Part shown: positions 1 through 7,816 of the stretch, piece after piece | How the letters are laid out: the number at the start of each line of letters is the position of its first letter | How positions within the stretch are numbered: the stretch's first letter is position 1 | Assembly: GCA_964576715.1 (NCBI GenBank) | Contig: CAZNWE010000009.1 | Location: 1-64,000, forward strand | From: SLRI01 sp964576715 | GTDB taxonomy: Bacteria; Pseudomonadota; Alphaproteobacteria; Geminicoccales; Geminicoccaceae | Length of the DNA: 64,000 nt | Direction of reading: 5' to 3' | Notes under the pieces: model-generated | Database searches by the model: none | Seen by the model: only the letters and a program-made list of their open reading frames with translations | Told to the model about the DNA's origin: nothing | Position numbers and translations under genes: made by a program

Positions 1-1211
1 GCGGGGTCGATGGCGGCCTGGGCGTGCTCGGGCCAGTGGCTGGCGTGCGGGACCAGGCGCTGGACGGCGTCCGCCCCCAGGCGCTGGCGGAGCTGGTCGG
101 CAAGGCGAGCGAGCTCGGCCGCGTCGTGGCTCTGGGCGAGGTCGGCCTGTTCGAGGTGCAGGGGGGCGGTGTCGATCACCTCGAGGCGGATGCTCTCGAT
201 GCCGAAGCCGACGTCCACCTTTTTGTTGCCGGGGCCGTCCAGCTCGAGGCTGGCCAGCTTCATCAGGTGGCCGGCGTGGCGTGACGGGCGGCCGGTGCGC
301 AAGGCCAGGCGCAGGACCTCGCCGTCGACGCGAAAGAGCAGAAGCTCGAGCCGCCTGGCGCCGGCGACGGCCCGCTCGAGCTCGGCCATCAGCCGTTCCA
401 GAAGCTCATGGATGGCGGCCTCGATGTCTTCGGTGCGGCCGATGGGCTCGGGCCAGCTGGCCTGGGCAGCAAAGCGTGGCACCGCGCGCAAGGGAGTGAA
501 GGGCAGGCTGTCCTGGCCGGCGAGCCGGTCCATGGCGAGCACCAGCTCGCGGCCGAAACGCTGGACCAGGGAGCGCTGCGGCAGAGCCTCGAGCTCGACG
601 ATGGTCATCAGGCCGAGGCGTTCGAGGGCGGCCGTGGTGGCGGTGTCCTGGCGGAGTGCCCGGACGGGGAGGCGGCGCCGGGCAGCCGCGGCCGCCTCGC
701 CCTGGAGGATGCGCTCGCTGTCGCCGTAGCGTGCCCAGGCCCAGGCCAGCGCCGGGTTGCCGGCGATGGCGAGTTGGTGGCCGAGGCCCTGCCGGTCGAG
801 CCTCTGGGCGAGGTCGTCGAGCAAGGCCGGCTCGCCGCCGAAAAGGTGCGCGCAGCCGGTGATGTCGAGGCTGAGCGCCGCCCCGTTGCCGCCAGCTTCG
901 TCGAGGGCGACGAGCGGCGTATAGCGGAGACAGGCGGTGGCGAGGCCGTCGAGGAAGCGCCGGTCGGCGGCGGGAGTCGCGAGTGCGAGGGCGAGTTCGG
1001 GCAGGATCGCCCGGGCATCGGCGAGGCGCATGCCGGGGCCGAGACCGGCTTCGGCCGCTGCGGTGTCGACGGCATGCAGCACGGCGCCCTTGGCCGCTGT
1101 CGCATAAAGCGCGAAGGGCTCAGGCAGCGCTCTGCCCTGCCGCTGTGCCTTCAGCCTGAGCCGGTCGATCGAGAGATTGGTCAACTGCAGCGAGAGATAG
1201 CGTCTGGTCAT
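1..1211 (-). CDS. imuB: ImuB, Y-family polymerase-like mutasome protein (3' end outside window)
   Basis: Catalytically inert Y-family polymerase homologue that acts in the nucleoid, linking the beta clamp, ImuA and DnaE2 in damage-induced translesion synthesis. The N-terminus (RRYLSLQLTNLSIDRL) has the family fold but lacks the metal-binding acidic residues of active Y-polymerases. The ITGCAHLFGGE stretch near residue 105 and the following helix-hairpin-helix region fit ImuB. About 403 codons are visible and the frame stays open to base 1. Two tandem ATGs (1214 and 1211) follow a GAGG; 1211 has the better spacing. It overlaps the end of imuA by 92 bases. DnaE2 would be expected beyond the left edge. 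Confidence 0.9.
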   Translation of the reverse strand, partial: MTRRYLSLQLTNLSIDRLRLKAQRQGRALPEPFALYATAAKGAVLHAVDTAAAEAGLGPGMRLADARAILPELALALATPAADRRFLDGLATACLRYTPLVALDEAGGNGAALSLDITGCAHLFGGEPALLDDLAQRLDRQGLGHQLAIAGNPALAWAWARYGDSERILQGEAAAAARRRLPVRALRQDTATTAALERLGLMTIVELEALPQRSLVQRFGRELVLAMDRLAGQDSLPFTPLRAVPRFAAQASWPEPIGRTEDIEAAIHELLERLMAELERAVAGARRLELLLFRVDGEVLRLALRTGRPSRHAGHLMKLASLELDGPGNKKVDVGFGIESIRLEVIDTAPLHLEQADLAQSHDAAELARLADQLRQRLGADAVQRLVPHASHWPEHAQAAIDP

Positions 1212-1842
1212 CATACCTCACCAACCAATGGCCCGGCGCGCCGCCCTTGACCCGCCAGAGGTCGAGGGACCAGCAACGGCGAGAATCGAGAACGCAGGGC
1301 TCGGCCCGCCAGCGGGTCACGGCCGCCGACGGACCGCTGTCGGCCCGGCCGAAGCGGAGCAGCAGCCCGGCCGTCTTGCCGGCCTCGGCGGCGAGCTGCA
1401 GGCGGCGGCCGGCCAGGAGATCGAGGGCCTCGAGCTCCATGACGACAGCGGTCACCGCCGTCGAGCGCAGCGCCTCGTGCGCCGCCCACAACACCTCCCG
1501 CTGCCCCCGGCAGCGGACCAGGAGCAGCCGGGCGGCGTCGATGCCGAAGCGGCCGAGCCCGGGGCCGTAGAGCCGGCCGTGGCACCGCTCGAGTGCCGCA
1601 TCGGCGCACCAGACCAGCGCCCCGGGCCGGTTGAGGAAGCGGCCGGCGAGGAATGCCGTGAAGCCCGAGGCGAGACCACCCCGGACCTCGTGCAGGGTCC
1701 CCAGCGGCAGCCCGCCCCAGGGCAGCGCCGCATCGATCGCCGGCTGTCCGAGGGGGATCACGGTTGCCGCGAAACCGGTACTGCCACCGGCGAGGCCACG
1801 GATCCTGGCGCGCAGCTCGGCGAGGGTCGAAGGATCGGCCAA
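1120..1842 (-). CDS. imuA: ImuA, RecA-like SOS mutagenesis protein
   Basis: Small RecA-fold protein of the ImuA-ImuB-DnaE2 mutasome, needed for error-prone bypass of DNA damage. The 240-residue length, the GGLPLGTLHEVRG segment near residues 43-55 in place of a classical Walker A, and the direct lead into imuB identify it. The start is a TTG with AGG about 7 bases upstream. A LexA-type direct repeat lies 23-37 bases upstream of the start, so SOS control is likely. The long overlap with imuB suggests translational coupling. Confidence 0.88.
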   Translation of the reverse strand: MADPSTLAELRARIRGLAGGSTGFAATVIPLGQPAIDAALPWGGLPLGTLHEVRGGLASGFTAFLAGRFLNRPGALVWCADAALERCHGRLYGPGLGRFGIDAARLLLVRCRGQREVLWAAHEALRSTAVTAVVMELEALDLLAGRRLQLAAEAGKTAGLLLRFGRADSGPSAAVTRWRAEPCVLDSRRCWSLDLWRVKGGAPGHWLVRYDDQTLSLAAVDQSLDRPAQAEGTAAGQSAA

Positions 1843-1864
1843 GGGGCACCTGCCTTGCTCAAAT

Positions 1865-1879
1865 GTTCTATTAATGTTC
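1865..1879 (-). promoter_or_regulatory. LexA (SOS) box upstream of imuA
   Basis: The + strand reads GTTC-TATTAAT-GTTC, an exact match to the GTTC-N7-GTTC direct repeat bound by alphaproteobacterial LexA. It sits just upstream of imuA-imuB, a classic SOS target, which makes a chance match unlikely. Confidence 0.85.
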
Positions 1880-2008
1880 TAGAGCGTGGGCAGGCGTCGT
1901 CAAGCCATTCCTCGCAATACCGCCACAACGTCGCATCGACCCGAGGCTCGCTCCGCCCCCGATCGTCGAGCCTTTGCCCGCCCGCCGGGCGCTTAGCTGC
2001 CTGCCGGA

Positions 2009-2968
2009 TCAGCCGCGACTATTCAGTTCATGCACACGCTGGATGAAGGACGGGTCCGGGTAGTCGCCGTCGGCGGCGGCGATCGCGCTCTCGACCTGGT
2101 CCACCGTGTTCATGCCGAGGATCACCGAGGCGAACAAGGGGTCGGCGAGGGCGAACTTGACGGCCAGGCTGGTCCAGCTCTCGACCTCGCCGCCGAGTGC
2201 CGCCTGAAGGCGCTGAAAGCGGTCGCGAATGTGAGCGAGGTCGGGGCCGCGGCGCGGGTCGTCCGCCGGCAGCTTGGATGGCTCTTTCCATTTGTCGGTC
2301 AAGAGGCCCTGGCAGTAGGGCCGCATGGTGACATAGCCCATGCCGCGCTCGCGCATCGCGTCGAAGAACGGCACCATCTCGGTTTCGGCCAAGTTGAAGA
2401 AGGCCACCATGCCGTCGAAGCTGCCGGACTCGATGGCGGCCCCGGCGAAGCCCGGGGTGTGCGGGAAGGTGCAGAGCTGGCCGACCTTGCCCTCCTCCTG
2501 CAGCTTGGCGAAGGTCTGCCGGAGCGCTGCGTTGACGGCGGGCATGGCCGCGATGCGCGCCGGATCGCCGCGCTCGTCGTAGATGATCGCCTTGTCGACG
2601 CCGCGTTGCAAATGCTGAACGATGTCGATCCGCTCAGCGTGCAGTTCGCGGAGTGCCGTTTCGACCATCTCGCGGAATTTCTCCGGGATGAAGCGGTCGT
2701 CGTCGTAATCCGGGACCGTGACCTTGATGATGTGCTTGAGCCGCGCCCTGCCGCCATAGCCAGCGAGCACCTCGCCGAGCGCATAGCGGGTGCCGTATTC
2801 GTAGGACGAATGGATGGTGGTGACACCGTTCGCCAGCGCCGCCTCGAGGGCGGCCTTGCCCGCCTCCAGGTCGTTCTTCTGGTGCAGGCCCGGGACGAAG
2901 CGCATCGCACCGAAGGTGATCTCGGAAAGCTCGACGTCGCTGCTGCCGAAGTGACGATACTGCATCAT
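2009..2968 (-). CDS. Aldo/keto reductase family protein with altered catalytic Asp
   Basis: 319-residue TIM-barrel oxidoreductase of the aldo/keto reductase family, cytoplasmic, expected to use NADPH. The family tetrad Asp-Tyr-Lys-His can be traced: Tyr is in YEYG (near residue 57), Lys in IIKVTV (near 82), His in IVQHL (near 118). The segment that normally reads FDTA reads IHSS here, so the catalytic Asp appears to be His. The C-terminal half (VGQLC, AETEM, SVILGMN) keeps the usual barrel and cofactor pattern. The substrate is unknown. It is a single gene between imuA and the SDR gene, on the same strand. Confidence 0.8.
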   Translation of the reverse strand: MMQYRHFGSSDVELSEITFGAMRFVPGLHQKNDLEAGKAALEAALANGVTTIHSSYEYGTRYALGEVLAGYGGRARLKHIIKVTVPDYDDDRFIPEKFREMVETALRELHAERIDIVQHLQRGVDKAIIYDERGDPARIAAMPAVNAALRQTFAKLQEEGKVGQLCTFPHTPGFAGAAIESGSFDGMVAFFNLAETEMVPFFDAMRERGMGYVTMRPYCQGLLTDKWKEPSKLPADDPRRGPDLAHIRDRFQRLQAALGGEVESWTSLAVKFALADPLFASVILGMNTVDQVESAIAAADGDYPDPSFIQRVHELNSRG

Positions 2969-3142
2969 CTGCCTCCCTGCCGGTGCCCTGAACCTAGCCC
3001 ACAGGCTAGACCCTTCGATGGTACCGCGAAACAGCGCGCTGGTCGTCGCCCCCTGGTATAAGGCCGCGGCTGCCGACCGCGCCGGCCGGCAGCCGCGCGT
3101 GGCAGCGGCGCGCCGGCGCTGCGACAGGCGCCGCCCGGCGGC

Positions 3143-3868
3143 TCACATCGCCTGCCCGGTAGGCTTCACCAGCAGGGTCGGGATCGAGACGTGCGCCGGC
3201 TGCTCGAGCATGAAGATGACCGCACGGGCGACGTCCTCGGGCGTCAGGGGCTCGGCGATCGCCTGCTGCCGGCCGGGCCGGGCGGCCTCCGGCATATGGT
3301 CGAAAATCTCCGTCGAGACGAGCCCGGGCTGGATGTTGGAGATCCGCACGTTGGTCTCGGCGAGCTCGAGCCGCAGCGCATGCGCCAGGGCCTCCAGCGC
3401 GTGCTTGGTTCCAGCATAGGCACCGATCGTCGCCCGCACCTTGGTCCCGGCGACGCTCGAGGTGTTGACCAGATGGCCACTGTTCTGCGCCTTGAAGTGG
3501 CGCAGGACGGTATAGGCGAAGCGGAACGCCGCCTCGACATTCACCCGGATCATCGAGGCCATGCGCTCGAGATCGATCTCCTCGACCGTGCCGAAGGCGA
3601 GCAGGCCGGCATTGTTGAAGGCGATGTCGAGCCGGCCGTGCGCTTCCTCGGCCACCGCCACGAGGCGCGCCGGCAGCTGCGGGTCGGTGATGTCGCCGGC
3701 AATGCAGCGCACGTCTTCGAGCGCGCCGGCGAGGGCGTCGAGCCGATCCGGCCGCCGGCCGGTGAGCACCAGCCGCACACCCTTGCCGTGCAGCGCCCGC
3801 GCCACGGCCATGCCGATGCCCGAGGTGGCACCGGTGACGATGGCGACTTGGTTTTCGAGATCGGTCAT
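3143..3868 (-). CDS. Short-chain dehydrogenase/reductase (SDR)
   Basis: 241-residue classical SDR, a cytoplasmic NAD(P)-dependent oxidoreductase. It shows the TGATSGIG dinucleotide loop at residues 12-19, an Arg pair (GRRPDR) after beta-2 that favours NADP, NNAG near residue 85, and the Ser/Tyr-x3-Lys catalytic set in NTSS and YAGTK. An ATG at 3868 (MTDLENQ) starts exactly at the conserved fold; the longer open frame upstream adds residues with no similarity. Its YdfG-like pattern suggests a 3-hydroxy acid or sugar alcohol substrate, but this cannot be fixed from sequence. Confidence 0.87.
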   Translation of the reverse strand: MTDLENQVAIVTGATSGIGMAVARALHGKGVRLVLTGRRPDRLDALAGALEDVRCIAGDITDPQLPARLVAVAEEAHGRLDIAFNNAGLLAFGTVEEIDLERMASMIRVNVEAAFRFAYTVLRHFKAQNSGHLVNTSSVAGTKVRATIGAYAGTKHALEALAHALRLELAETNVRISNIQPGLVSTEIFDHMPEAARPGRQQAIAEPLTPEDVARAVIFMLEQPAHVSIPTLLVKPTGQAM

Positions 3869-4020
3869 TTGACGGCCTTCATCGAAGCGAGGGAGGCTTG
3901 CGGGAGGGTGATCCGCCCCGAGCCCCGCCAGAGCATCGCCCCGGCGCCAAGAGCAGCGGTGGATCAACTGTCACGTGCCACTTAGACTGTCATTACGGTT
4001 CAGCCCAACAGGTGAAGCGA

Positions 4021-4632
4021 TGCTGACGTCGATCACGATCCGGAACTTCAAGAGCTATCACGAAGCAACCCTGCCACTGGCCCCGCTGACCCTGCTGATC
4101 GGCGCCAACGCCTCCGGCAAGAGCAACGCCATCGAGGCCATCCGCTTCCTCTCCTGGCTCGCCCGAGGGCAACGGCTGACGGCACTGCAATAGCAGGTTT
4201 AGGCGTCTGATTTGGCCATGCATGGCATCGACCGAGAGCTGATCGCGCGCGATGCCACCACAGTCGGTCTCGCCTCCTCCGCCCCAGGGTCCCTTGAGAT
4301 ATCCCAGACGGCCTGTTTGGACCCGGCGGAAATGTCGAGATGGATGACGTTGAGCGTAGCGGAACCGCGGGCGGCGCATACCGGTCGTCCTGGTCGACAC
4401 GATCGTCTGCCTCAACGTCTCGATGTGCCGGGCTTCAACCACTCCCGCAATGCTATGGTCGAACGGTTGGCGAAACAACTTGGCGAAAGACCTCGCCGAC
4501 CATGCAATGGCCGAACTCGGTCTCGGCGACGTCTCGATCATCGCCGAATGGCAGCGGCAGCGGCTGCTCAGCCCGCAACGACGGCTCGAGATCTGGTCGC
4601 TCGACGAGCACCTCCAGGGCTACGTCGCTTGA
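4021..4632 (+). pseudogene. Remnant of a RecF/SMC-like AAA ATPase
   Basis: The first frame (4021-4193) encodes a clean ATPase N-terminus: LTSITIRNFKSY, then Walker A GANASGKSN and AIEAIRFLSWLARG. It stops after 57 residues, whereas intact relatives have 350-400. Downstream, another frame carries weakly similar text (MHGIDRELIARD...VGLA) and a short open frame at 4423-4632 has no recognisable match. No Walker B, D-loop or signature motif follows. I read it as a truncated, frameshifted gene. It lies between two minus-strand operons. Confidence 0.6.
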
Positions 4633-4635
4633 CCG

Positions 4636-5340
4636 TCACCCGCCCAGGAACATCTCCGCCACCGCCGGGTCGTCGAGCAGCTCGCGGCCGGTACCCTCGT
4701 GGCGGTTCTGGCCGGTGGCCAGCACATAGCCCCGATCGGCGATGGCGAGTGCCTGCTTGGCGTTCTGCTCGACCATGAGGATCGCCACGCCGGTCTGGTT
4801 GATCGCCTCGAGGATCCTGAAGATCTGATCCATGACCAGGGGCGAGAGGCCCGCCGTCGGCTCGTCGACCAGCAGCAGCCGCGGCTCGAGCATCAAGGCT
4901 CGGCCCATCGCCACCATCTGCCGCTGCCCGCCCGAGAGCGTGCCGGCCGGCTGCCGCCGCTTCTCCTTGAGCGGCGGGAATAGCCCGTAGACCTTGTCCT
5001 TCGCCGGGCCGACCCCGCCGTTGCGGAGATAGCCGCCCATGTCGAGGTTCTCCTCGACGCTGAGCGACGGAAAGACGTTCTCGGTCTGCGGCACGAAGGA
5101 GATCCCGGCCTCGACGATCTGGTCGGGCCGCCGGCCGGTCAGGTCCCGTCCGTCGAACACGATGCTGCCGGCCCTGACCTTGACCAGCCCGAAGACGGCC
5201 TTCAAGGCGGTGGACTTGCCGGCCCCGTTCGGCCCGACGAGGACGACGATCTCGCCGTCGTCCACCGCCAGCGAGACGCCGTGCAGGATGTCGGCATCGC
5301 CGTAGCCGCCCTTGAGGTCGGACATGACGAGCAGCGTCAC
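4636..5340 (-). CDS. livF: Branched-chain amino-acid-type ABC transporter ATPase (LivF-like)
   Basis: 234-residue ABC ATPase of the LivF/UrtE class, which drives uptake of branched-chain amino acids, amides or urea at the inner membrane. It has Walker A GPNGAGKS near residue 38, signature LSGGQ near 135, Walker B LLLVDEP and the switch His region replaced by VEQN, as is usual for LivF. The start is a GTG that overlaps the livG stop by four bases (GTGA). No permease or binding-protein gene is next to it, so the substrate is open. Confidence 0.85.
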   Translation of the reverse strand: MTLLVMSDLKGGYGDADILHGVSLAVDDGEIVVLVGPNGAGKSTALKAVFGLVKVRAGSIVFDGRDLTGRRPDQIVEAGISFVPQTENVFPSLSVEENLDMGGYLRNGGVGPAKDKVYGLFPPLKEKRRQPAGTLSGGQRQMVAMGRALMLEPRLLLVDEPTAGLSPLVMDQIFRILEAINQTGVAILMVEQNAKQALAIADRGYVLATGQNRHEGTGRELLDDPAVAEMFLGG

Positions 5341-6143
5341 GCCGCCTCCGCCGTCACCGCGGCGTGGCCGAGATAGGCCTCGAGCACCCGCGGATCGCGC
5401 CGCACCTCGGCCATCGGCCCCATCGCCAGGACCCGGCCCTCGGCCATGCAGACCACCGGATCGCAGAGCTCGGCGATGAACCCCATGTCGTGCTCGATGA
5501 TGCAGAAGGTGTAGCCGTGCGTCTCGTTGAGCGCGCGGATCGTGCGGACGATGTCGCCGAGCAGCGTCCGGTTGACCCCGGCGCCGGGCTCGTCGAGCAG
5601 CACCAGCGTGGCGTCGGTCATCATCGTCCGGCCGATCTCCAGCAGCTTCTTCTGCCCGCCCGACACATTGGCGGCGAGGCTGTCCGCCAAGTGGCTCATC
5701 TTGAGGAAGTCGAGCACCGCCAACGCCTTGTCCCTGATCCGCGTCTCCTCGTCGACCACCCGGCGCCAGCCGAGCCAGCTGCCGAGGAGCCCTTCGCCCG
5801 ACTGCGCCGGCGGTACCAGCATCAGGTTCTCGAGGCAGGTCATCCGCCCGAACTCGTGCGGGATCTGGAAGGTGCGGACGATCCCCTTGTGGAACAGTCG
5901 ATGGGCGGCGAGCCCGGTGACATCCTCGCCGGCAAAGCGGATGCGGCCGGTGGTCGGTGCCAACGCACCGCTGACCATGTTGAACAGCGTCGTCTTGCCG
6001 GCACCGTTGGGGCCGATCAGGCCGGTGATCGAGCCGCGCTCGATGCTGAAGCTGCAGCCGGTCACGGCCTGGATGCCGCCGAACGTCTTCTTGACGTCGT
6101 CGAGCTGCAACAGGGGCGGCGGGTGCTTGCTGTTCACGGTCAT
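5337..6143 (-). CDS. livG: Branched-chain amino-acid-type ABC transporter ATPase (LivG-like)
   Basis: 268-residue ABC ATPase of the LivG class, partner of the LivF-like protein. Walker A is GPNGAGKTT, the signature is VSGGQKK, Walker B is LVLLDEPGAG and the switch is IIEHDM. The GAGVN after Walker B is typical of LivG. An ATG at 6143 gives MTVNSKHPP; a longer upstream extension is not conserved. The LivG/LivF pair is coupled by overlap but has no LivH, LivM or LivJ beside it; the upstream neighbour is a DUF6898-type small gene. Confidence 0.85.
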   Translation of the reverse strand: MTVNSKHPPPLLQLDDVKKTFGGIQAVTGCSFSIERGSITGLIGPNGAGKTTLFNMVSGALAPTTGRIRFAGEDVTGLAAHRLFHKGIVRTFQIPHEFGRMTCLENLMLVPPAQSGEGLLGSWLGWRRVVDEETRIRDKALAVLDFLKMSHLADSLAANVSGGQKKLLEIGRTMMTDATLVLLDEPGAGVNRTLLGDIVRTIRALNETHGYTFCIIEHDMGFIAELCDPVVCMAEGRVLAMGPMAEVRRDPRVLEAYLGHAAVTAEAA

Positions 6144-6190
6144 GGTGCTGTGGCGTTTAACCAGGATCGACCAGGGCCGCAACCGCACAG

Positions 6191-6415
6191 CTAGACGACG
6201 ATGCCGCCCTTGCCGGGGGGCGGGCCAGGGCGGTCGGCACGGCGCAAGCGGTAGGCGAGCTTTTGCCGGGCCAGCTGCTGGAGATCGGCGAGGGTCGCGG
6301 TCAGCGGCGCCTGGAAGACCACCTCGACCAGGCTCGCCGGGTCGATGGCCGTCACCCGCTGGCTGCCGCCAACCGTCACCCGCTCGATGATGATCTCGTC
6401 GGGGCCCCTGTCCAT
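6191..6415 (-). CDS. Small conserved alphaproteobacterial protein (DUF6898-like)
   Basis: 74-residue protein with the pattern IIIERVTVGGSQRVTAIDP, then EVVFQAP and QQLARQKLAYRLRR, which resembles the small DUF6898 family of alphaproteobacteria. The function is unknown. The ATG at 6415 follows GGAGGGGG closely, and the longer frame upstream is not conserved. It ends 48 bases before livG on the same strand, so co-transcription is likely. Confidence 0.6.
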   Translation of the reverse strand: MDRGPDEIIIERVTVGGSQRVTAIDPASLVEVVFQAPLTATLADLQQLARQKLAYRLRRADRPGPPPGKGGIVV

Positions 6416-6542
6416 GCCCCCTCCATTGGCGGACCATGCCTCCTCCATAGGCGGAAAAGTGTCGCGGGCGAAGCGGGCACTCGTGCACTGGGCGTGGACA
6501 TGCATGGATCGACAATCTATCCCTGGCCGCTGCGCGTACCTA

Positions 6543-6555
6543 TATCGGTTCGATA
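6543..6555. promoter_or_regulatory. Short palindrome upstream of efflux genes
   Basis: TATCG-GTT-CGATA is a perfect 5-base inverted repeat 55 bases before the efflux adaptor start. It could be an operator half-site pair (TetR-like regulators often control such pumps), but no regulator gene is adjacent and a short palindrome can arise by chance. Confidence 0.25.
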
Positions 6556-6609
6556 GAAGGCGTACAGGCGGCGGGGTCGCCTGGGCTGCGCGCTGTCGTG
6601 AGGAAAGGC

Positions 6610-7812
6610 ATGCAGGTGAGTGAAGGAATGAGCGGTGCTGTTGGCAGGCTGCGATCGAGCACCGGCTGCCCGCCCGGGCTGGCGCTGGGCGTGGCCCTGG
6701 CGCTGGCACTGAGCCTGCCGCCGCTCGCCGCCGCGGCCCAGCAGCCGGCGATGGTCGAGGTCGACCTGGTCATCGCCGAGCAGCTGGCGCAGACCGTGCC
6801 GATCCTCGGGCGCATCGTCGCCGTGCAGGAAGGTCCGGTGGCGGCCCGGGTGGCCGGTCCGGTGGCGACCATTGCCGCCGAGGTCGGTGATCGCGTCGCA
6901 CCCGGCGATCCGCTCGCCGTCCTCGATCTCACCCGGCTCGAGCTCGATCGCGAACTCGCCCGGGCCGACCTCGCCACCGCCGAGGCCGAGCTGCTCGCCG
7001 CCCGCCGCGAACTCGAACTGCTCGAGCAGGAGCGGGCGCGGCTGCTCCAGCTCGAGGGCTCGGCCGCCTTCTCGCGGGCCCGGCTCGACGACAAGAACAA
7101 GGAAGTGAACGTCGCCGCCAGCCGCATCGATGCGGCGACGGCCCGGCTGGCCCGCGCCCAGGTGATGCTCGACTACCGCGCAGCCGATCTCGCCGATGCC
7201 ACGGTCCGCGCTCCCTATCCGGGCGTCGTCACCGCCAAACACGTCAGCCCCGGCGCGCATGTTCAGGTGGGCGATCCGGTGGTGACCCTGGTCGACGATC
7301 TGCACCTCGAGGTCGAGGCGGACATCCCGGCCGAGCGGCTGTCCGAGCTCGACGCCGGTATCGAGATCACCTTCGCGCTCGCCGACGGCGGCAGCCACGA
7401 CGCCGTGCTCCGCGCCATCGTCCCGGTCGAGAACCCGATGACCCGCACCCGGGCGGTGCGGTTCACCTCGCTCAACGGTGGTCTCGACCAGGCCCGTGCG
7501 GTCGGCCAGAGTGTCACTGTCGACTTTCCCGTCGGCGCCCCGCGGACGGCCGTGACCGTCGCCAAGGACGCGGTGACGGTGAGCCTGCAGGGCCGCCGGG
7601 TCTTCGTCGTCGACGCGGAGGACAAGGCCCAACCCCGCGCGGTGGTCCTCGGCACTTCCGTCGGCAACCGTTTCGAGGTGCTCGAAGGCCTCGAGCCCGG
7701 TGAACGCGTCGTCGTCCGCGGCAACGAGCGGCTGCAGCCCGGCCAGCCCGTCGCCTACACTCTGGACCAGCCGAAAGCCGCGCCGGTAGCGGCGGCGGGC
7801 GAGCGGAGCTGA
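6610..7812 (+). CDS. RND efflux periplasmic adaptor (HlyD/AcrA family)
   Basis: 400-residue membrane fusion protein that joins an inner-membrane RND pump to an outer-membrane channel. A hydrophobic signal segment (GLALGVALALALSLPP) is near residues 19-34. A biotinyl-lipoyl-like domain (VAARVAGPVATI...GDRVAPGDPLAVLD), a long coiled coil rich in Ala, Glu and Leu (residues about 105-180), the second lipoyl half (RAPYPGVV...GDPVVTLVD) and a beta-barrel follow. ATG 6610 is preceded by GAGG at about 7 bases. The RND gene starts four bases after its stop. Confidence 0.9.
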   Translation: MQVSEGMSGAVGRLRSSTGCPPGLALGVALALALSLPPLAAAAQQPAMVEVDLVIAEQLAQTVPILGRIVAVQEGPVAARVAGPVATIAAEVGDRVAPGDPLAVLDLTRLELDRELARADLATAEAELLAARRELELLEQERARLLQLEGSAAFSRARLDDKNKEVNVAASRIDAATARLARAQVMLDYRAADLADATVRAPYPGVVTAKHVSPGAHVQVGDPVVTLVDDLHLEVEADIPAERLSELDAGIEITFALADGGSHDAVLRAIVPVENPMTRTRAVRFTSLNGGLDQARAVGQSVTVDFPVGAPRTAVTVAKDAVTVSLQGRRVFVVDAEDKAQPRAVVLGTSVGNRFEVLEGLEPGERVVVRGNERLQPGQPVAYTLDQPKAAPVAAAGERS

Positions 7813-7816
7813 GCCC

